Assembly (NCBI RefSeq): GCF_011386835.1
Contig: NC_088797.1
Location: 38,749,583 to 38,813,582 of the forward strand
Origin: Chrysemys picta bellii
Taxonomy: Eukaryota; Chordata; Testudines; Emydidae
Reading direction: 5' to 3'
DNA length: 64,000 bases
A program made the position numbers and the translations under genes. Numbering within the stretch: the first letter of the stretch is position 1; each line of letters opens with the position of its first letter. Below, piece by piece: positions 11,555 through 23,868 of this stretch. Below the pieces are notes generated by a model that saw only the letters and a list, made by a program, of their open reading frames with translations, was not told the origin of the DNA and made no database searches.

Positions 11555-11944
11555 ACCCGCTGACCAGAACTAATTCCCGAAATGGCCAGCAAGAGGCGCC
11601 AGTGAGGTGAGTGATTCCGTGACAAAGATCAATACATCAAAACTTGCCCACCTTTTCCATTAAAACTCAGCCGAAGCCATGAAAACTTAGCTGTCTTATG
11701 TTGTGCAATAGCTAGACTTCTCTTGTGAAGGGCAAGGCCTTGAGCAATATTGCATTTCTTGCAGTTTTTCGTGCATGACAACTGAAAAAATACAACATTC
11801 TTATTAAAAATGTAATTGGCATTTCAGAGCTTTTATTCTGATAGTGTTTCTTTCAGCATGCTTAATATTTTCTATAACCACCATGTAGTGTAGCTTACAG
11901 TCAGATTCCAAGCAAATAAAACTCTACAGGATAAAAACGAAGTA

Positions 11945-12132
11945 CACCTCTACCTTGATATAACGCTGTCCTCGGGAGCCAAAAAATCTTACCGCGTTAT
12001 AGGTGAAACCGCATTATATCGAACTTGCTTTGATCCACCGGAGTGCACAGCCCCGCCCCCCCGGAGCACTGCTTTACCATGTTATAGCCGAATTCATGTT
12101 ACATTGGGTCGTGTTATATCGGGGTAGAGGTG
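11945..12132 (+). mobile_element. Tigger-like MITE, copy A (188 bp)
   Basis: Terminal inverted repeats CACCTCTACC...GATATAACG and CG...TATATCGGGGTAGAGGTG are flanked by TA on both sides (11943-11944 and 12133-12134), the Tc1/mariner/pogo target duplication. The interior holds further GATATAACG-like units and a C-rich stretch, with no coding capacity. The same family is present in inverse orientation at 52292-52485. Confidence 0.85.
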
Positions 12133-12501
12133 TATTAGAATAAAGGAAATCTAAAGCTGAAATAGTAAAACTATGCCTCTCTTTCTGTCTCAGTACAATT
12201 ATATAATGATGTACATCCTTCATGCTGGATTATTCGCTGGACCTAAAACTTGTTTGAAGATTATCTAATCCAAAGATTTGTGATGGGTAATTACAGTTAG
12301 GAAAATATTGTCCTTTATGAGGAATTTGTGCTGGAAGAGAGATTAACAACAGTAAATGCCTTATGAATTTAAAATTGCTGTTACTATTCTTTTAAATACC
12401 AAGAAGAGGTGCAATCTTCATCTACACCAAAAAATGTGTTTTGCTAATTATTTTTGGCTCTTGAGCAGTTAAAAAAGTTCATTTCAATTTATATCAATGT
12501 C

Positions 12502-12621
12502 TATGGGTGTCAACCCTTCAGGATTGTCCTGGAGTCTCCAGGAGTTAAAAATTAATCATTAATTAAGGATAATATGTGATGAAGCCTCCAGGAATTTGTC
12601 CAACCAAAGTTGGTAACCCTA
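12502..12621 (+). mobile_element. hAT MITE, 120 bp
   Basis: The ends TATGGGTGTCAACC and GTTGGTAACCCTA are imperfect inverted repeats. Both flanks are exactly TCAATGTC (12494-12501 and 12622-12629), an 8-bp target duplication that defines a hAT insertion. It is too short to encode anything. Confidence 0.85.
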
Positions 12622-12652
12622 TCAATGTCCTAGGCTGGATACATAAATAAAG

Positions 12653-12743
12653 TCCTGACCCTGCAACTGACTGCATTCTGGCTCTGTCCATTCAGTCATT
12701 TTGAACTCGATGCTACATGCAGTCAGTTGCAGCTCTGAGCCCA
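12653..12743. repeat. Palindromic MITE-like repeat
   Basis: TGCAACTGACTGCA near the left end is matched by TGCAGTCAGTTGCA near the right end, embedded in longer imperfect arms (CCTGACCCTGCAAC and GTTGCAGCTCTGAG). Similar palindromes based on GATCCTGCAA occur at 20304-20433 and about 40785-40850. Confidence 0.5.
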
Positions 12744-12744
12744 A

Positions 12745-14425
12745 TACCCTCACACCAGCAGAGGGAACAAAGAGATGCCTTGATTTCAAAACCAAGCTTG
12801 AAATTCTCTTCCAAGGTGAAGAATCTGCTCATTATGGAAACTGATCCACAAGTGATGTCTGTTTTAGGTCACTCCAAAATACGATAATATGGACATCACT
12901 CTTCCAATGACTTTCCCTTTTTAAACAGAAATAATTGAAGTAAAATTAAATTGATTATATTTTCCATACCAGATATTATTACCGAATGTCAAATTCTCAA
13001 ATTAGTGCCTAATTCTGATTTGGCTAATTTTAAAGATTTTCTATACTGCTGTATATATTTCATTATACCCTGATGTCCAAATTATGTCCCAGGTCTAGAC
13101 TTCTAATGGCAATTAATTAATACACCTTGTTGCTTTGCAATTTGGAATATTATTTATACATTTATAATGTACACTTATAATATTTAACATTTATAAAGCC
13201 AGTGTTTTCTTAATGAAACTTTTTGCAAAGCTAGTGTTTTATTAATGAAACTGCTTTACACAAGCATATTTTTACAGATGAAATTATCTTAAAGATTTGA
13301 TACAGTCAAATCAATACGTGGGAAGATGGGGAGGAATGTTATTAATAAAACGAAAGTAAACAAAGCTGCACCATAACCTCAAAATATTTCAGTAGGAAGG
13401 TTTTTAATGGTCACAATTAAGAAATGGAGAGAGTTGGGTTTCTGCTGTTTAAATACCCCAATCTGTTCTGGTAAGCTTTCCATCTGGATACTTTTGACTG
13501 GCACATGGTCCACTCTCAAGACATTAAGGTTTGGTACCATCACTAGCCCTTTCATATCAAATTACTATGTCCTTTATGTAACAGCAACATGTTGCTACAA
13601 CACACAATTCATGGCTAACTGGAATAAAAAGCATAGGCTGTGGGTCCAGCTAATATGAGAATGATATATTAGACAGGGCTAATTAGAATACTAGTCCAGA
13701 CACTTTGCTGTAAGAAGCAGTACCCAAAGACTTGGGAAGAATTAAAGAATATTTATCCAACAATATTCAGGAATAAGTGTGTGGAAAGCTTCTTCTACAC
13801 ACCCACATGACTGCATCTGTGAACGTTTCAGCATTTGATCCATCAGTGCTTGGAAAAGAAGCAGTGAGATTTCTAAGTGGAGATGGAGTGACAAAATTCC
13901 TCAGCAAGAGCAAACCTCCATTTTACCTAACAAGCTGCCTTTGCTCTTGGGTGAATGAGATATAGTGACCAACAGAAAACCTTTTGTCCTACAATTCACT
14001 AGTAAAAATCACAACTACCCAGCTAACAGGGGGTCCAGAGGCTCTTTTCTCCTCCTTAGAAGCATGGCTAGATCCTAAAAATACTACACTCTTTTTTTAG
14101 TGCAGGAAGCAGATCATGGTTGGTGAACAGTGCCAGGAGTAGTCCTAAAGATCACTGTTGCAGGAACTAGACTGGAGGAGGTCATTGTTGATTTGCTAAG
14201 AACAGTTTTGGTTCAGTGGAGGAAGTGAAACCAGATTGCAGGGATCCTGAAGAGACTCCAGTAATGAAATAGCCTCCAATCTTCTCACTGACTGCATGGG
14301 TGAACCCATGCCTCTGCATGGAGTGCTGTTGGCTGAAACAGAATTCCATGTAGACACAGGAGTCCCCCTGTGTGGAGCTGGTTGCAGGACCAGGACCTCA
14401 GAGGGAACAGTAATATCCCTTGAAC
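12745..14425. other. No gene recognised
   Basis: AT-rich to 13.9 kb, then closer to average composition. Reading frames of 62-83 codons (for example 13407-13658 and 13777-13965) show no recognisable domain. The part at 14260-14425 has palindromic pieces (GTGTGGAGCTGG, ATGTAGACACAGG) that suggest an unclassified repeat. Confidence 0.35.
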
Positions 14426-14433
14426 CACTAGCG

Positions 14434-15106
14434 CAGGGGCGGGGCAAACTTTTTGGCCTGAGGGCTGCATCGGGTTTCGTAAATTGTATAGAGGGCCAGT
14501 TAGGGGAGGGGGTCGTGGCCCAGCCCCCACCTCCCGGGCCCCCGCCACCCCACCCAACCCCTCCTCTCATTCCTTACGGCCCCCCGGGACCCTTGCCCCA
14601 TCCAACCACCCCTTCTCCCTGTCCCCTGACTGCCCCCGGAACTCCTGCCCCTGACTGCTCCCTGCCACCCCATCCAACCCTCCCTCCTTCCTGACTGCCC
14701 CCATTCAACCCCCTGTTTCCCCCCAACCCCTATCCACACCCCCACCCCGACCACCACCCCAAACTCCCCTGCCCTCTGTCCAACCCCCCCTGCTCCCTGC
14801 CCCCTTACCGCGCTGCCTGGAGCACCGGAGATTGGAGCCAGGCCATGCCGCCACCGCCGCCACCGCCACCATGCAGCACAGAGCACCGGGTCAGGCCGGG
14901 CTCTGCAGCTGCGCTGCCGCAGGTGCTCACAGCCCTGCCGCCCAGAGCATTGCACCAGCAGCGGATCGAGCGAGCTGAGGCTACGGGGGAGGGGGAACAG
15001 CAGGGGAGGGGCCGGGGGATGGCCTCCTGGGCCAGGAGCTTGGGGGCCGGGCAGGACGGTCCCGCAAGCTGGATGTGGCCCGCGGACCGTAGTTTGCCCA
15101 CCTCTG
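14434..15106 (+). mobile_element. hAT MITE with GC-rich core, 673 bp
   Basis: The left end CAGGGGCGGGGCAAACTTTTTGG and the right end AGTTTGCCCACCTCTG are inverted repeats. Flanks CACTAGCG and CACTGGCA agree at six of eight positions, an aged hAT duplication. The interior is very C-rich (14520-14810) with short CCCCC-containing repeats and then CCGCCACCG units, so long open frames on both strands here are compositional artefacts. The right end carries the GATGTGGCCC motif shared with the related element at 56083-56774. Confidence 0.8.
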
Positions 15107-15599
15107 CACTGGCAGCACTTCCTGCAATATCCTGTTTTTCCTTAGAGGGTTCTCATGCAAGTATTGAGCAGGAGTAATACTGCATAGTTTATGCCATATG
15201 ATGAAATCTCACAGTCCGAGATGGTGTGGCTGCAATCTGTTATGAATACAGGTTCACTTAGAGATGGAAACAACCTGCCTCCTTAGTTTAAACAAACTGT
15301 TGATGCTACAGAACATCATCTCTGGAAGCACTTTCCTTTAGTCTAAAGCTACAAACCTGATTCCAAGCTAGCCAGTTCATTGTACAGTGTGTTTCCATCA
15401 CAATCCTGAACAATCATTTTTCCAAAATCCTTTTAAAACAACAACATATCATGCTAGTTATTGGAAGTTGGTTCACAACCCATGCAAGTTAAAAACTGAA
15501 AATCAGGCATTCAAACAAATGACAGTGTTACAAAAGGAACAAGTCTCTACCATATTTTCCCTATTTCTTCAAAGAATTATACAAATATAGGGCTAAGAG

Positions 15600-16556
15600 A
15601 GAGCTTGAGAGGTCATTTAGTCCAGCCCCTGCATTGAGGCAGGACCAAGTAAACCTAGACCATCCCTAACAGTTCATCTAATATGTTCTTAAAAACCTCC
15701 AATGATGGGAATATCACAACCTCCCTTGGAAGTCTATTCCAGAGCTTAAATATTCCTATAGTTGGAAAGCTTTTCCTAATACAATAGAACCTCAGAGTTA
15801 CAAACACCTCAGGAATGGAGGTTGTTCGTAACTCTGAAATGTTCGTAATTCTGAACAAAACATTATGGTTATTCTGCTTTCCCTTTATTTTTATTTTTTT
15901 TAGTTGTTTACATTTAACACAGTACTATACTATATTTTCTTTTTCTTTCTTTTTCCCCCCCTGCCTGATTGCATACTTCAAGTTCCAAACAAGGTGTGTG
16001 GTCAGGGTCAGTTCATAACTCTGGTGTCCGTAACTCTGAGGTTCTACTGTATGTAACTTAAATCTCCCTTGCTGCAGATTAAGTCCATTGCTTCTTGTCC
16101 TACCTTCAGTGGACATAGAGAACAACTGACCCCATCCTCTTTATAGCAGCCCTTAGCATACTTGAAGACTCTTATCAGGTCCCCAACTCAGTCTTCTTTT
16201 CTCAAGACTAAATATGCCCAGTTCTGTTTTTAACTTTTCTTCATGGGTCTGGTTCTTTACACTTTTTATCATTTCCCCCCCTCTCCTCTGGACCCTCTCC
16301 AATTAATCCACATATTTCCTAAAGTGTGACACCCAGAACTGGACACAGTACTCCAGTTGAGGCCTTTCCAGTCCCAAGTAAAGCAGGACAATTACCTCCC
16401 ACGTTTTAGAACAAGTCTCCTGTTAATGCATCCCAGAATGATATCAGCCTTTTTTTGTAAATTAATTATATTGTTGGCTCAGATTCAATTTGTGATCCAC
16501 TACAACCCCCAGATCCTTTTTAACACTAAAATTGCCTATTTTATCTCTGCAAATGT
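15600..16556 (-). pseudogene. CR1 ORF2 C-terminal part and 3' end, split by a MITE
   Basis: On the minus strand this matches the C-terminal coding part and 3' end of a CR1: the LWNRLPREVVIFPSLEVFKN segment (15655-15760) is the typical WN-LP-EVV motif before the stop, and the upstream portion (16080-16556) encodes the region with SFWDALTG and DHKLNLSQQ-like residues. The two parts were one sequence, now separated by a Tigger-like MITE at 15782-16049. Several stops are present. Only the last third of ORF2 remains, as usual for 5'-truncated CR1 copies. Confidence 0.8.
15782..16049 (+). mobile_element. Tigger-like MITE inside a CR1 (268 bp)
   Basis: The inverted ends CAATAGAACCTCAGAGTTAC and GTAACTCTGAGGTTCTACTG are flanked by TA (15780-15781 and 16050-16051). 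Removing it restores an uninterrupted CR1 match (CCTAATA joined to the AACTTAAATCTCCC side), so it inserted after the CR1. The interior is T- and C-rich and noncoding. Confidence 0.88.
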
Positions 16557-17027
16557 ATCATACATGCATTCTGCACTGAAGTAAAAAATTCACTAAAATT
16601 AAGTAACTTCAAAGACAAAGCTATCTTTAATAAACCCTAAACAATGATCATCCTTGGCATAAAGGCCACGGTATTTTCATTAGTAATATTTTGCCAAGCA
16701 GCAACAACAACAAAAATGGAACTCCTTTCCATACACACACAAAACAGAAAAGAGAAATAGATACAAAGTTTCTATATGAAGTCCTCTCCAGGAATAAAAT
16801 AGCCTGAAAATATACCAGTTTGGGCTGCAATCCCATAATATTTTAGATGTTTAGCAGTATTAGCCCTGGTGAATACTTGGAGAGAAGACCTCAGGTGATG
16901 GAAATTTGGTAAGGGCTCTACTAGCTCTTAGTGTGAAACCAGTTAAAATGTGACACTTTCCCCAAACCAGGGAAAAGTTGCCTGATTGTGTTATAACACA
17001 AAACTCAGGCCAGATTTTCTAAAATGT

Positions 17028-17245
17028 TCAGAGATTAAGGCCAGCAGGGACCATTATGATCCTCCACTCTGAGCTCCTGCATAATACAGGCCAAAGAACC
17101 TTACCCAATACTTTTGGCATCAAGCCCATACATTCTGTTTGAGCTACAGCATATCTTTTAGGACAATATCCAATCCTGATTTAAAGATTGCAAGTGATGG
17201 AGAATCTACCATGACCCTAAGTATGTTGACCTTCAGATAAATCAG
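17028..17245 (-). mobile_element. CR1 3' end fragment
   Basis: Contains the CR1 features AGGCCAGCAGGGACCATTATG, TAATACAGGCC, and AATCCTGATTTAAAGATTGC followed by GATGGAGAATCTACCATGACC. This is the 3' part of a CR1 in antisense orientation. No complete frame remains. Confidence 0.75.
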
Positions 17246-19177
17246 GGCTAAGCTTCATATACCTGCGTGGGACTTAAGGTTTTGGGTGGAAATCATGTGT
17301 TTTTTATTCAAACCTCACAATGAAGTAAACAAAATCAAACCACTCCCCAATCTGCAAATGGAAATTGTCAGTTTCTCATATCAGACCACATATAAAACCA
17401 CTCTCCAAGCTACTGTCAGAGAACTCTGCACTTCTGCAGGTACTATGTTTAGAAGAAATATAGCACTTAAAGACCTGATCAGCTGCAGTCACGACACACC
17501 ATTATTATTATTTCTGAGCACATTGTAAAAAGCATAGTCAACACTGCAGTTTTTTGAAAATGAAAGCAATACATCTGGGGAAATAAGTGACTGACATTAA
17601 AACACAGTACAGTATTTATTTAAGTTGTTGGGATTTACTGAGGAAGACAGATTTTTGTAAGCTACTGATGTACACACACACACACACAGATATATACACA
17701 CACATATATATACATATTATTAATGTCTTTATTATGTTTAAGCTCCTTGGACAGTATTTTCAAAATATTATTTTTGGCTGCATTTGGATCACTGCTGATT
17801 GCTACATATTTTGTAGTACTTCCAAGGCATCCATTTATGCAAACTGCAGTTCAGTTTTATCAATCTAAAACAGCACAGAATGAATTCTTGCTGGACAGGC
17901 TAGTGCACTTATGGAGGATGCATTAGCATTTGAAAGTCCTCCATTTGTAAAAAATATTCCACTTTCTTCACAAGTTTTTGAGACAATGCTAAATTATTGC
18001 CTATTTTGATTTAAAAAAAATGCTAAAATCCTTGGGAAATCTCACAGTAATGATAGCTTGCGTCCTTTTATGAGTCTGAACAACAGCAAGAGCCAACAGG
18101 GTTATGTTCCAAGGAAAAACTACTTGTGATGCACCATGTAAGATCCTGGCCTTTTGTTTCCCCTGGCTTCTGTATTCTTTTTTTTTACCACGACCACCTT
18201 TTACCTATTTTTCCTCATTTGCTCTCTACTTCTGTTCATCTCACTGTCTCTCATTTTCCTGTCTCATAGCTCATCTCCTGCTCTCACCCCTACCTCTCTA
18301 TCTAATTTTCTTTCTCCAAGCCATTTCTATTCTCCTCTCCTCCTTACCTCTCTCTGCTTACCCCTCGCCTTTTTTCCCTTGCCACACAGCTGCCTTTCCT
18401 CCACCACATGCCACTCTTAAAATATGCTCTTGGAATTAGATACTGCTAGTATTTCCACCAGAAGCACTACTAGTAATAATCATCAGGCATTTGATGGCAG
18501 TACCAAGCATGCCAAATTGCTCTAGGGAGCTAGGAATCGTACAGCACTGAATTGGGTTTGCACACCCAACCTTAGTCAAATTCTATATTTGCATTTTGTT
18601 TCAAACTTCTCTTCCATTTATTGTTGCCACTTCCCTGTTGTGATGAGTCTGAGGATGAGCAGACCCAACGACAGCCATTAAAAGGGAAATACAGACATTT
18701 TATATGAAGCCCCAGGGGCATAGACATGGCCTAAGATCTTCAACGAAGCCTACAGGGGTTGGGTAACCAAATCCCAACTACATGCAATGGGAGTTGGCTG
18801 CCTCAACTCCCATAGGCTCCTTTGAAAATCCCACCCAGAGGAACCAACTTCAGAATACTCACCACAGGGCTGGTTTTCTTTCTCTCTTGTTCCAAATCTG
18901 ATTACCTTAGTGAAGTATTTTTTTATCCTACTGGGTTTTTTCTGCATCCAGAATCTACCAGCATTTGCTCCTGAGCACCATATTTGATCAAGTAGGGCGA
19001 GCTTGAGAACACTGATTTATAGTCTCACTCAGTGGCAGGAATGCAACATCATAATTTCCCACTGAGATGTGAGCAACTGCAAAATACTAACCTGTGAGTT
19101 TCTCTTAACTCTTGATGTGTGTGTGTGTCAAAGGGTAGCTGACACTGGTGGGCCCTTCCTGCTGGCCCCAGAAAAAC
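17246..19177. other. No gene recognised; one CA/TA microsatellite
   Basis: A (CA)n/(TA)n tract lies at 17672-17717. A pyrimidine-rich stretch at 18130-18400 gives long but low-complexity open frames. I recognise no interspersed repeat or exon. Confidence 0.4.
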
Positions 19178-19492
19178 AGCCTTGTCCACACATACTCTAA
19201 CAGTATAACTAGGTCGGCTAGGAGTATGATTTTTTTTTTTTTTATTGAAATGGTTATACAACTCCTAGCATGGACACGCTTATGTTAGTACAAAGGTCCT
19301 TTATACAGGCCTAGCTCATTTCTGTATGGAAAGGATAATGAGCTATACCGGTATGAGACACCATTATACTTGGGGTGGGCACTACCCTGCTTTAACTATA
19401 CCAGTATAGTTAAACTATGCACTTAAACTTATAGTTTAACTATACAAGTATAGTTAAAGCAGTACAACTTGAGTGTGAAGACAAGGCCTAAG
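19178..19492. mobile_element. Chompy/Harbinger-like MITE
   Basis: GCCTTGTCCACACATACTC at the left is matched by GAGTGTGAAGACAAGGCC at the right, the terminal motif seen in crocodilian and turtle Chompy-type MITEs. The inner part holds nested palindromes of GTATAGTTAAA units (19389-19470) and a T14 run. Target duplication not resolved. Confidence 0.6.
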
Positions 19493-20303
19493 GTAACTAC
19501 ATTATTCTCTTTTCTCTTTAGCCTCTGCACCCTCAGATGCCTATGGCATCCACCAGTTTCTATACACACACAACCAATGTATTAGTTTTGAAAATATTTG
19601 CATATAGCACCTTGTCATGCCAACAAAGTTGCTGAAATTTAATTGAACTAACTTTACAACAGAAGGAGATGCTAGGAAAAAAATGGCTGTCACAATGATT
19701 TATAACTATCAATTTCAGAGTCACCATAAAAAATAAAGACAATAAATGTCCTATTTCCACTGGGTACTAGCTCAATCCAACAGAAAAAGGAATGCAAAAG
19801 AATCACTAGATGCAAAAGTTAATTTTGACAGTGGACTAAATTCTGCTCAGTGACACTGGTGTAAAAGCCAAAGTCATTAGTTACTTCAGATTTACACCAA
19901 TGTCATTGAAAGCAGAAGTTGGCGCACTGCTCTTATCAATGCAATATAAAATTAGTTACTAAATTGGCCTATTGTAATTCCAACCATGACAAATGGTTGG
20001 CAGAGAACTGAACAGAGACATAAAATTTTCACTAATCTGCAATCATAATCTTGCTTGTTTAGTTTATCACTCTTATTACGTGTTATATATGTGAACTGGG
20101 AGCCAGTATTCTGGCTCATGGTAAATGGTGTGTCAGTTGCCAAGAAATAACTGGTCATGTATAAATCACAGTACATCTGCTTTGTTTCATTCACTACTGC
20201 CTTTAATTGTGACTGCTTAATAACTGTATTTACAGCTGAAGTATAAATTCTTGCAACATCCTCAGAAAGAATCAGACATGGCTTTGTTTAAGGAAAAGAA
20301 CCT
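19493..20303. other. No gene recognised
   Basis: Short repeat-like phrases such as GACACTGGTGTAAA and ATTTACACCAATGTC (19848-19906) form a small imperfect palindrome, perhaps a MITE remnant. Nothing else is recognised. Confidence 0.35.
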
Positions 20304-20433
20304 TAGCTCCAATTCTGCAATTGGGTACGGGAGGACAGATCCTTAGGCCCGCACAGAGCCCCACTTACTTCAACATAGTTCCAAGTGTGTGACATTGCCC
20401 ACCTGTGTGGGTCTGAATGCAGGATTGGGGCTA
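20304..20433. mobile_element. Palindromic MITE, 130 bp
   Basis: The left end TAGCTCCAATTCTGCA and the right end TGCAGGATTGGGGCTA are inverted repeats with two mismatches in 16. The middle also folds imperfectly. Superfamily unknown. Confidence 0.55.
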
Positions 20434-23400
20434 CGGTATGCAGGAATAATGAATACTACTGAACTTTCAATTAACCTGGGCTGAGACTAGTATTTTTATG
20501 TGGTTTCCAGTTTTGCTGCAAACATTTCACAAAGCTCTAGGTATTGCTTTCAAAAATGCCTTTATTACATCTTCAAAGAAAAATATTCCCTTCTCTTAGT
20601 TGAACACAGCTGAGAGGGGGCAAACTGACTGACAATTCCTGACCTACTTACACTAGACACCAAGGCCATACATTCTGCAAACATTTTGCACATGCTTAAT
20701 TTTACTACTGTAAGGTTAAGTATGTGCATAAGTATTTTCAGGATTGGGGTGCAATGCAAGAGAGGCTCTTCATTAGCCACTTAGATGCCTCATTTTATGC
20801 CATTTTATGAAGGGGATAATCCTTTAGAATCAGTCATTTCCCAGTACATCGATTTGCAAGTTTCTTCAGCTAATTCTGTTGTTAAAAGTGATTAACAAGT
20901 AAACTGGTAAGCAAACCAGGCACTTAATTAAATTCTTATTGTACACCTAGGGTCAAATCTGCTGCTGGTGTAAGTTAGTGTAACTCCACTGAAGGCAATG
21001 GAGCTGTAAACATTCATAACAGCAGATAATTTAGCCCTTAACAGGTAAAATTTTGAATTCTTTGAGCATGGAAATGATATTGCAGACCTTGAATTATCCT
21101 TGTAGAATAGTTCTCCATATATTTGTGAACTTGCACTCCTCAGATCCTTTCAGTATAATCTCAAATTCCTAATCCCAGGAGGGATTGAGGATAGTGGTAC
21201 TGACATCTGAATGGCTCGCCCTGGGGCTTGCCAAATCTATCTTGCCCAGTCAGTATACCAGAGTCTGCTGTCTCCCTGCAGGATCAGTGTGTGACCACCT
21301 CGAGGGCAGTTTCCCTGAAGTTTTCCGGAAGTCCCTCTTGGGAGCTGTAGAGTTGTCGTCTGCTCTTTCCTAGAGCTGCCCCCCAACTGTCTGGAACATC
21401 CTGCTTTTAAACCTTTACTCTTCCCCTGACTTGACTGACGGGGTGGAGAGGCAGGGACAGCCCTGCCTAGAGCAGATCTTTAACCCCTCTGCCACTGGTG
21501 TGCGGTTTATACACATCACAGGGACATGGAGTTTCATTCTGAGCACAAACACACCATCTGCCATTGGGAAACATCCTGGGAGGCAAAAAGAGCACTCCCT
21601 ACTTCAAGTGCATGTGCTATTGTGAAAATATAACCAGACACTAATGTTCAGGCATCACAAACCATATAGAGAAAAATCCTACTGTTTTCAAAAATACAGC
21701 ATTCAATGTGAACTTTGCAGAGCTGCTTTCCCTTTGTGAAATGCCCAGTTAGAATCATATTGTTCAGATTGCAATGTTATTAAAAAGAAAACAAACATCT
21801 TATATTTTACTTAGCTGGAAGATTTCCAGTGACATCAGTGTGAGATTCTGCACTGTCCTGAAATGGGTGGGTTGAGTGGTTGTGAAGGATCTGCAATAGA
21901 GATGTAAAGAGGCAGAGGAAAACAGCATGGTGCATGTTCTCTCAGCCTCATCATTTCTTTTGTACATCAGCACTTATATTGGAATCCCTCAGCTAGATTC
22001 CTAGCTCCACTGATGTCAAAGCCTTATAGCACATTCAGCCATTTGTGATCATACCTGAATTTTTTTCTTTTCATCATGAGGCAGTCTTACCTGTACACAG
22101 TATAAATAACTGTAAAGGAAAGAGGAAGACAGAGGAAAACATATCTACTTGCACCCTCCTCAAACCCCTACCTCTTCACCTGTCATTTCTCAGTGTACCT
22201 TGTTTAGAATAAGCTTGTTCAAAGGTTGAATTTTAAAATAGGGAAGGGTGTTATCTTATCCAACAACAGATTTCAATTGCTTCTGATACTGTATAATATT
22301 TACAAACATTGCCAAAGAGAGATCTCAGTGGATAGCCAACTTAATGCAACTAACTCTACTTGTCATCCTCTATGACTGTCTATTTTACAAAGACTTATCT
22401 AATCCTTTTCTTTTCAAAATTATGTCTCCACAGATTGAAATCATGCTGCTTAGAAGTCTGAATGGAAAATTTGGCTCTTGAGGCAGATGGCTGTCCCATG
22501 AGGATATTTTACATCATCAGTCACTTATGAGATTTGTTGATTACATGGTAAAAGCAATAGTACCATGTTACCTTCTTATATTTTAGTATTATATTGCAGT
22601 AAGCAAAATATCTTTTTTCTGCAGTTGATCTGATATATAAATACATACAGAAGGTGTTTGTGTGTGTATGCACACGCGCACGCACGCACCCACATATGCA
22701 TTTATAGGGAGGTGAGAAATATTATTCCACCTGCCTGTGTCAAAAGCTTATGCAGAGAATGGAGACATACTTCCACATGATTGTGCTTAGAATTACTTGT
22801 AAAATGCCTAGGAAATTAAATCCCTCCAAAGAGGAAGAGCCATATCTGTGCATTTAACAAGTGAAAAGGTAGGACACTGAGTAAACAATAAACAACACTC
22901 AGCAGGAGGATACAAGGCAACCTCACAGAAATATCTTGAAGTCCTAATAATCAGCATGAGGCCCTTAGAGCTGAACTCAATAAGAAATGCTTGTTGACTT
23001 TATTATCTCATTCAGTATGACTTGTTTTCTGGTGAAATAACTAGCTCTGACCATGGGAGCTCTCTCTAGGAGTGGGTTACAAAAGAGAATTAAACTACTC
23101 TGTTGCCCAGCTGTTTTAAGTTGTTGGCACCTGACAGAAAACAACTGTCTATGCCCCATGTCAAACAGAAAACAAAAAGACTGTAAATGTCCTGTATGTC
23201 AACATTTAAAATATCACCCTACTGACTGGAGTCACTGGATACAGCTGAAAACTTCTAAATAACTAGTATATGTGAATGTAATAAGAGAAAGTACAGACCA
23301 AGCCAACATATCTGCAGTTCTCTGGCTACCTGCTTTCAGTCAGTGTACCTAAATGCAGACCAAGCCAGCATTTCTGCAGTTCTCTTGGCTACCTGTGTTC

Positions 23401-23468
23401 AGCAAATGCACCCAAAGGCAGAAGTATCTGACAAAGACACTGATCCAATTAAAGGTACAATATTTGAG
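20434..23468. other. Mostly unassigned sequence
   Basis: Around 20945-21015 is a short palindromic repeat (GTGTAAGTTAGTGTAACTCC...). 21180-21520 is a GC-richer segment that resembles part of an LTR, but I could not find its ends. A purine/pyrimidine alternating tract with CACACGCGCACG lies at 22656-22699. 23294-23395 holds a near-direct duplication (ACCAAGCCA..CAT.TCTGCAGTTCTC) about 66 bp apart. No gene seen. Confidence 0.35.
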
Positions 23469-23868
23469 TAGAGCTGGTCAAAATTTTTCATCTGAAACTT
23501 ATTTTAGGATAAATACAGATTCAGTGACACTGAAGTGTTTTGTGAATTTGTGTCAATTTCACTGAATTGGGGTTTTTTGGGGGGTGGGGAACATCCAAAA
23601 CATTGAACTATTTTGTTTTGACATTATTGAAATGAAACATTTTTACTTTTTGGATGAAAACAACTTTTAGTTTCAAAATTTCCTTTAAATTTTTTAAGTT
23701 TAAAAAATTAGAGATCTAAACAAAACGTTGTGTTTGATCTGCAGTGAACTTTTTCGAGTTTTTGATTTGCTGATGAAAATTTTCATTTTTAGTTCTATCC
23801 CAAATGTTTTTTTTTTAATTTTTGAAATTGCCAACTAACCAAAAAATCAGTTATTTGCCCAGCTGTAT
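23469..23868. mobile_element. AT-rich palindromic MITE, family member 1
   Basis: It begins TAGAGCTGGTCAAAATTTTTC and ends TTATTTGCCCAGCTGTA. The arms are rich in AAAATTTTC-type words that pair with each other. Related units begin at 30058 and 61217. Superfamily not determined. Confidence 0.45.

Larger units (their letters stand above)
10851..11624 (+). mobile_element. Solo LTR, about 774 bp
   Basis: The unit begins TGTGATGGGG and ends CCGTGACA, the TG...CA ends of LTRs. It contains a CCAAT box and a TATA box about a fifth of the way in, as expected for a U3 promoter, followed by GC-richer R/U5-like sequence. No gag, pol or env is adjacent and no second copy is nearby, so it would be a solo LTR left by recombination. 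Flanking GGGAT and AAGAT agree at only three of five positions, so the target duplication is not secure. An endogenous retrovirus or Gypsy-type origin cannot be separated from this sequence. I see no clear AATAAA. Confidence 0.6.

Noticed and set aside
14500..14955. 151-codon frame on the minus strand, and 132 codons on the plus strand
   Set aside because: Both overlap the C-rich core of a hAT MITE and translate to low-complexity proline- or glycine-rich text.
18104..18439. 111-codon frame rich in Leu, Ser, Phe and Pro, resembling a membrane protein
   Set aside because: It comes from a pyrimidine-rich stretch; an overlapping frame is equally open, and codon use shows no coding pattern.
21180..21520. 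LTR fragment
   Set aside because: Composition and some phrases look LTR-like, but I could not find TG/CA ends, a promoter or a polyadenylation signal.
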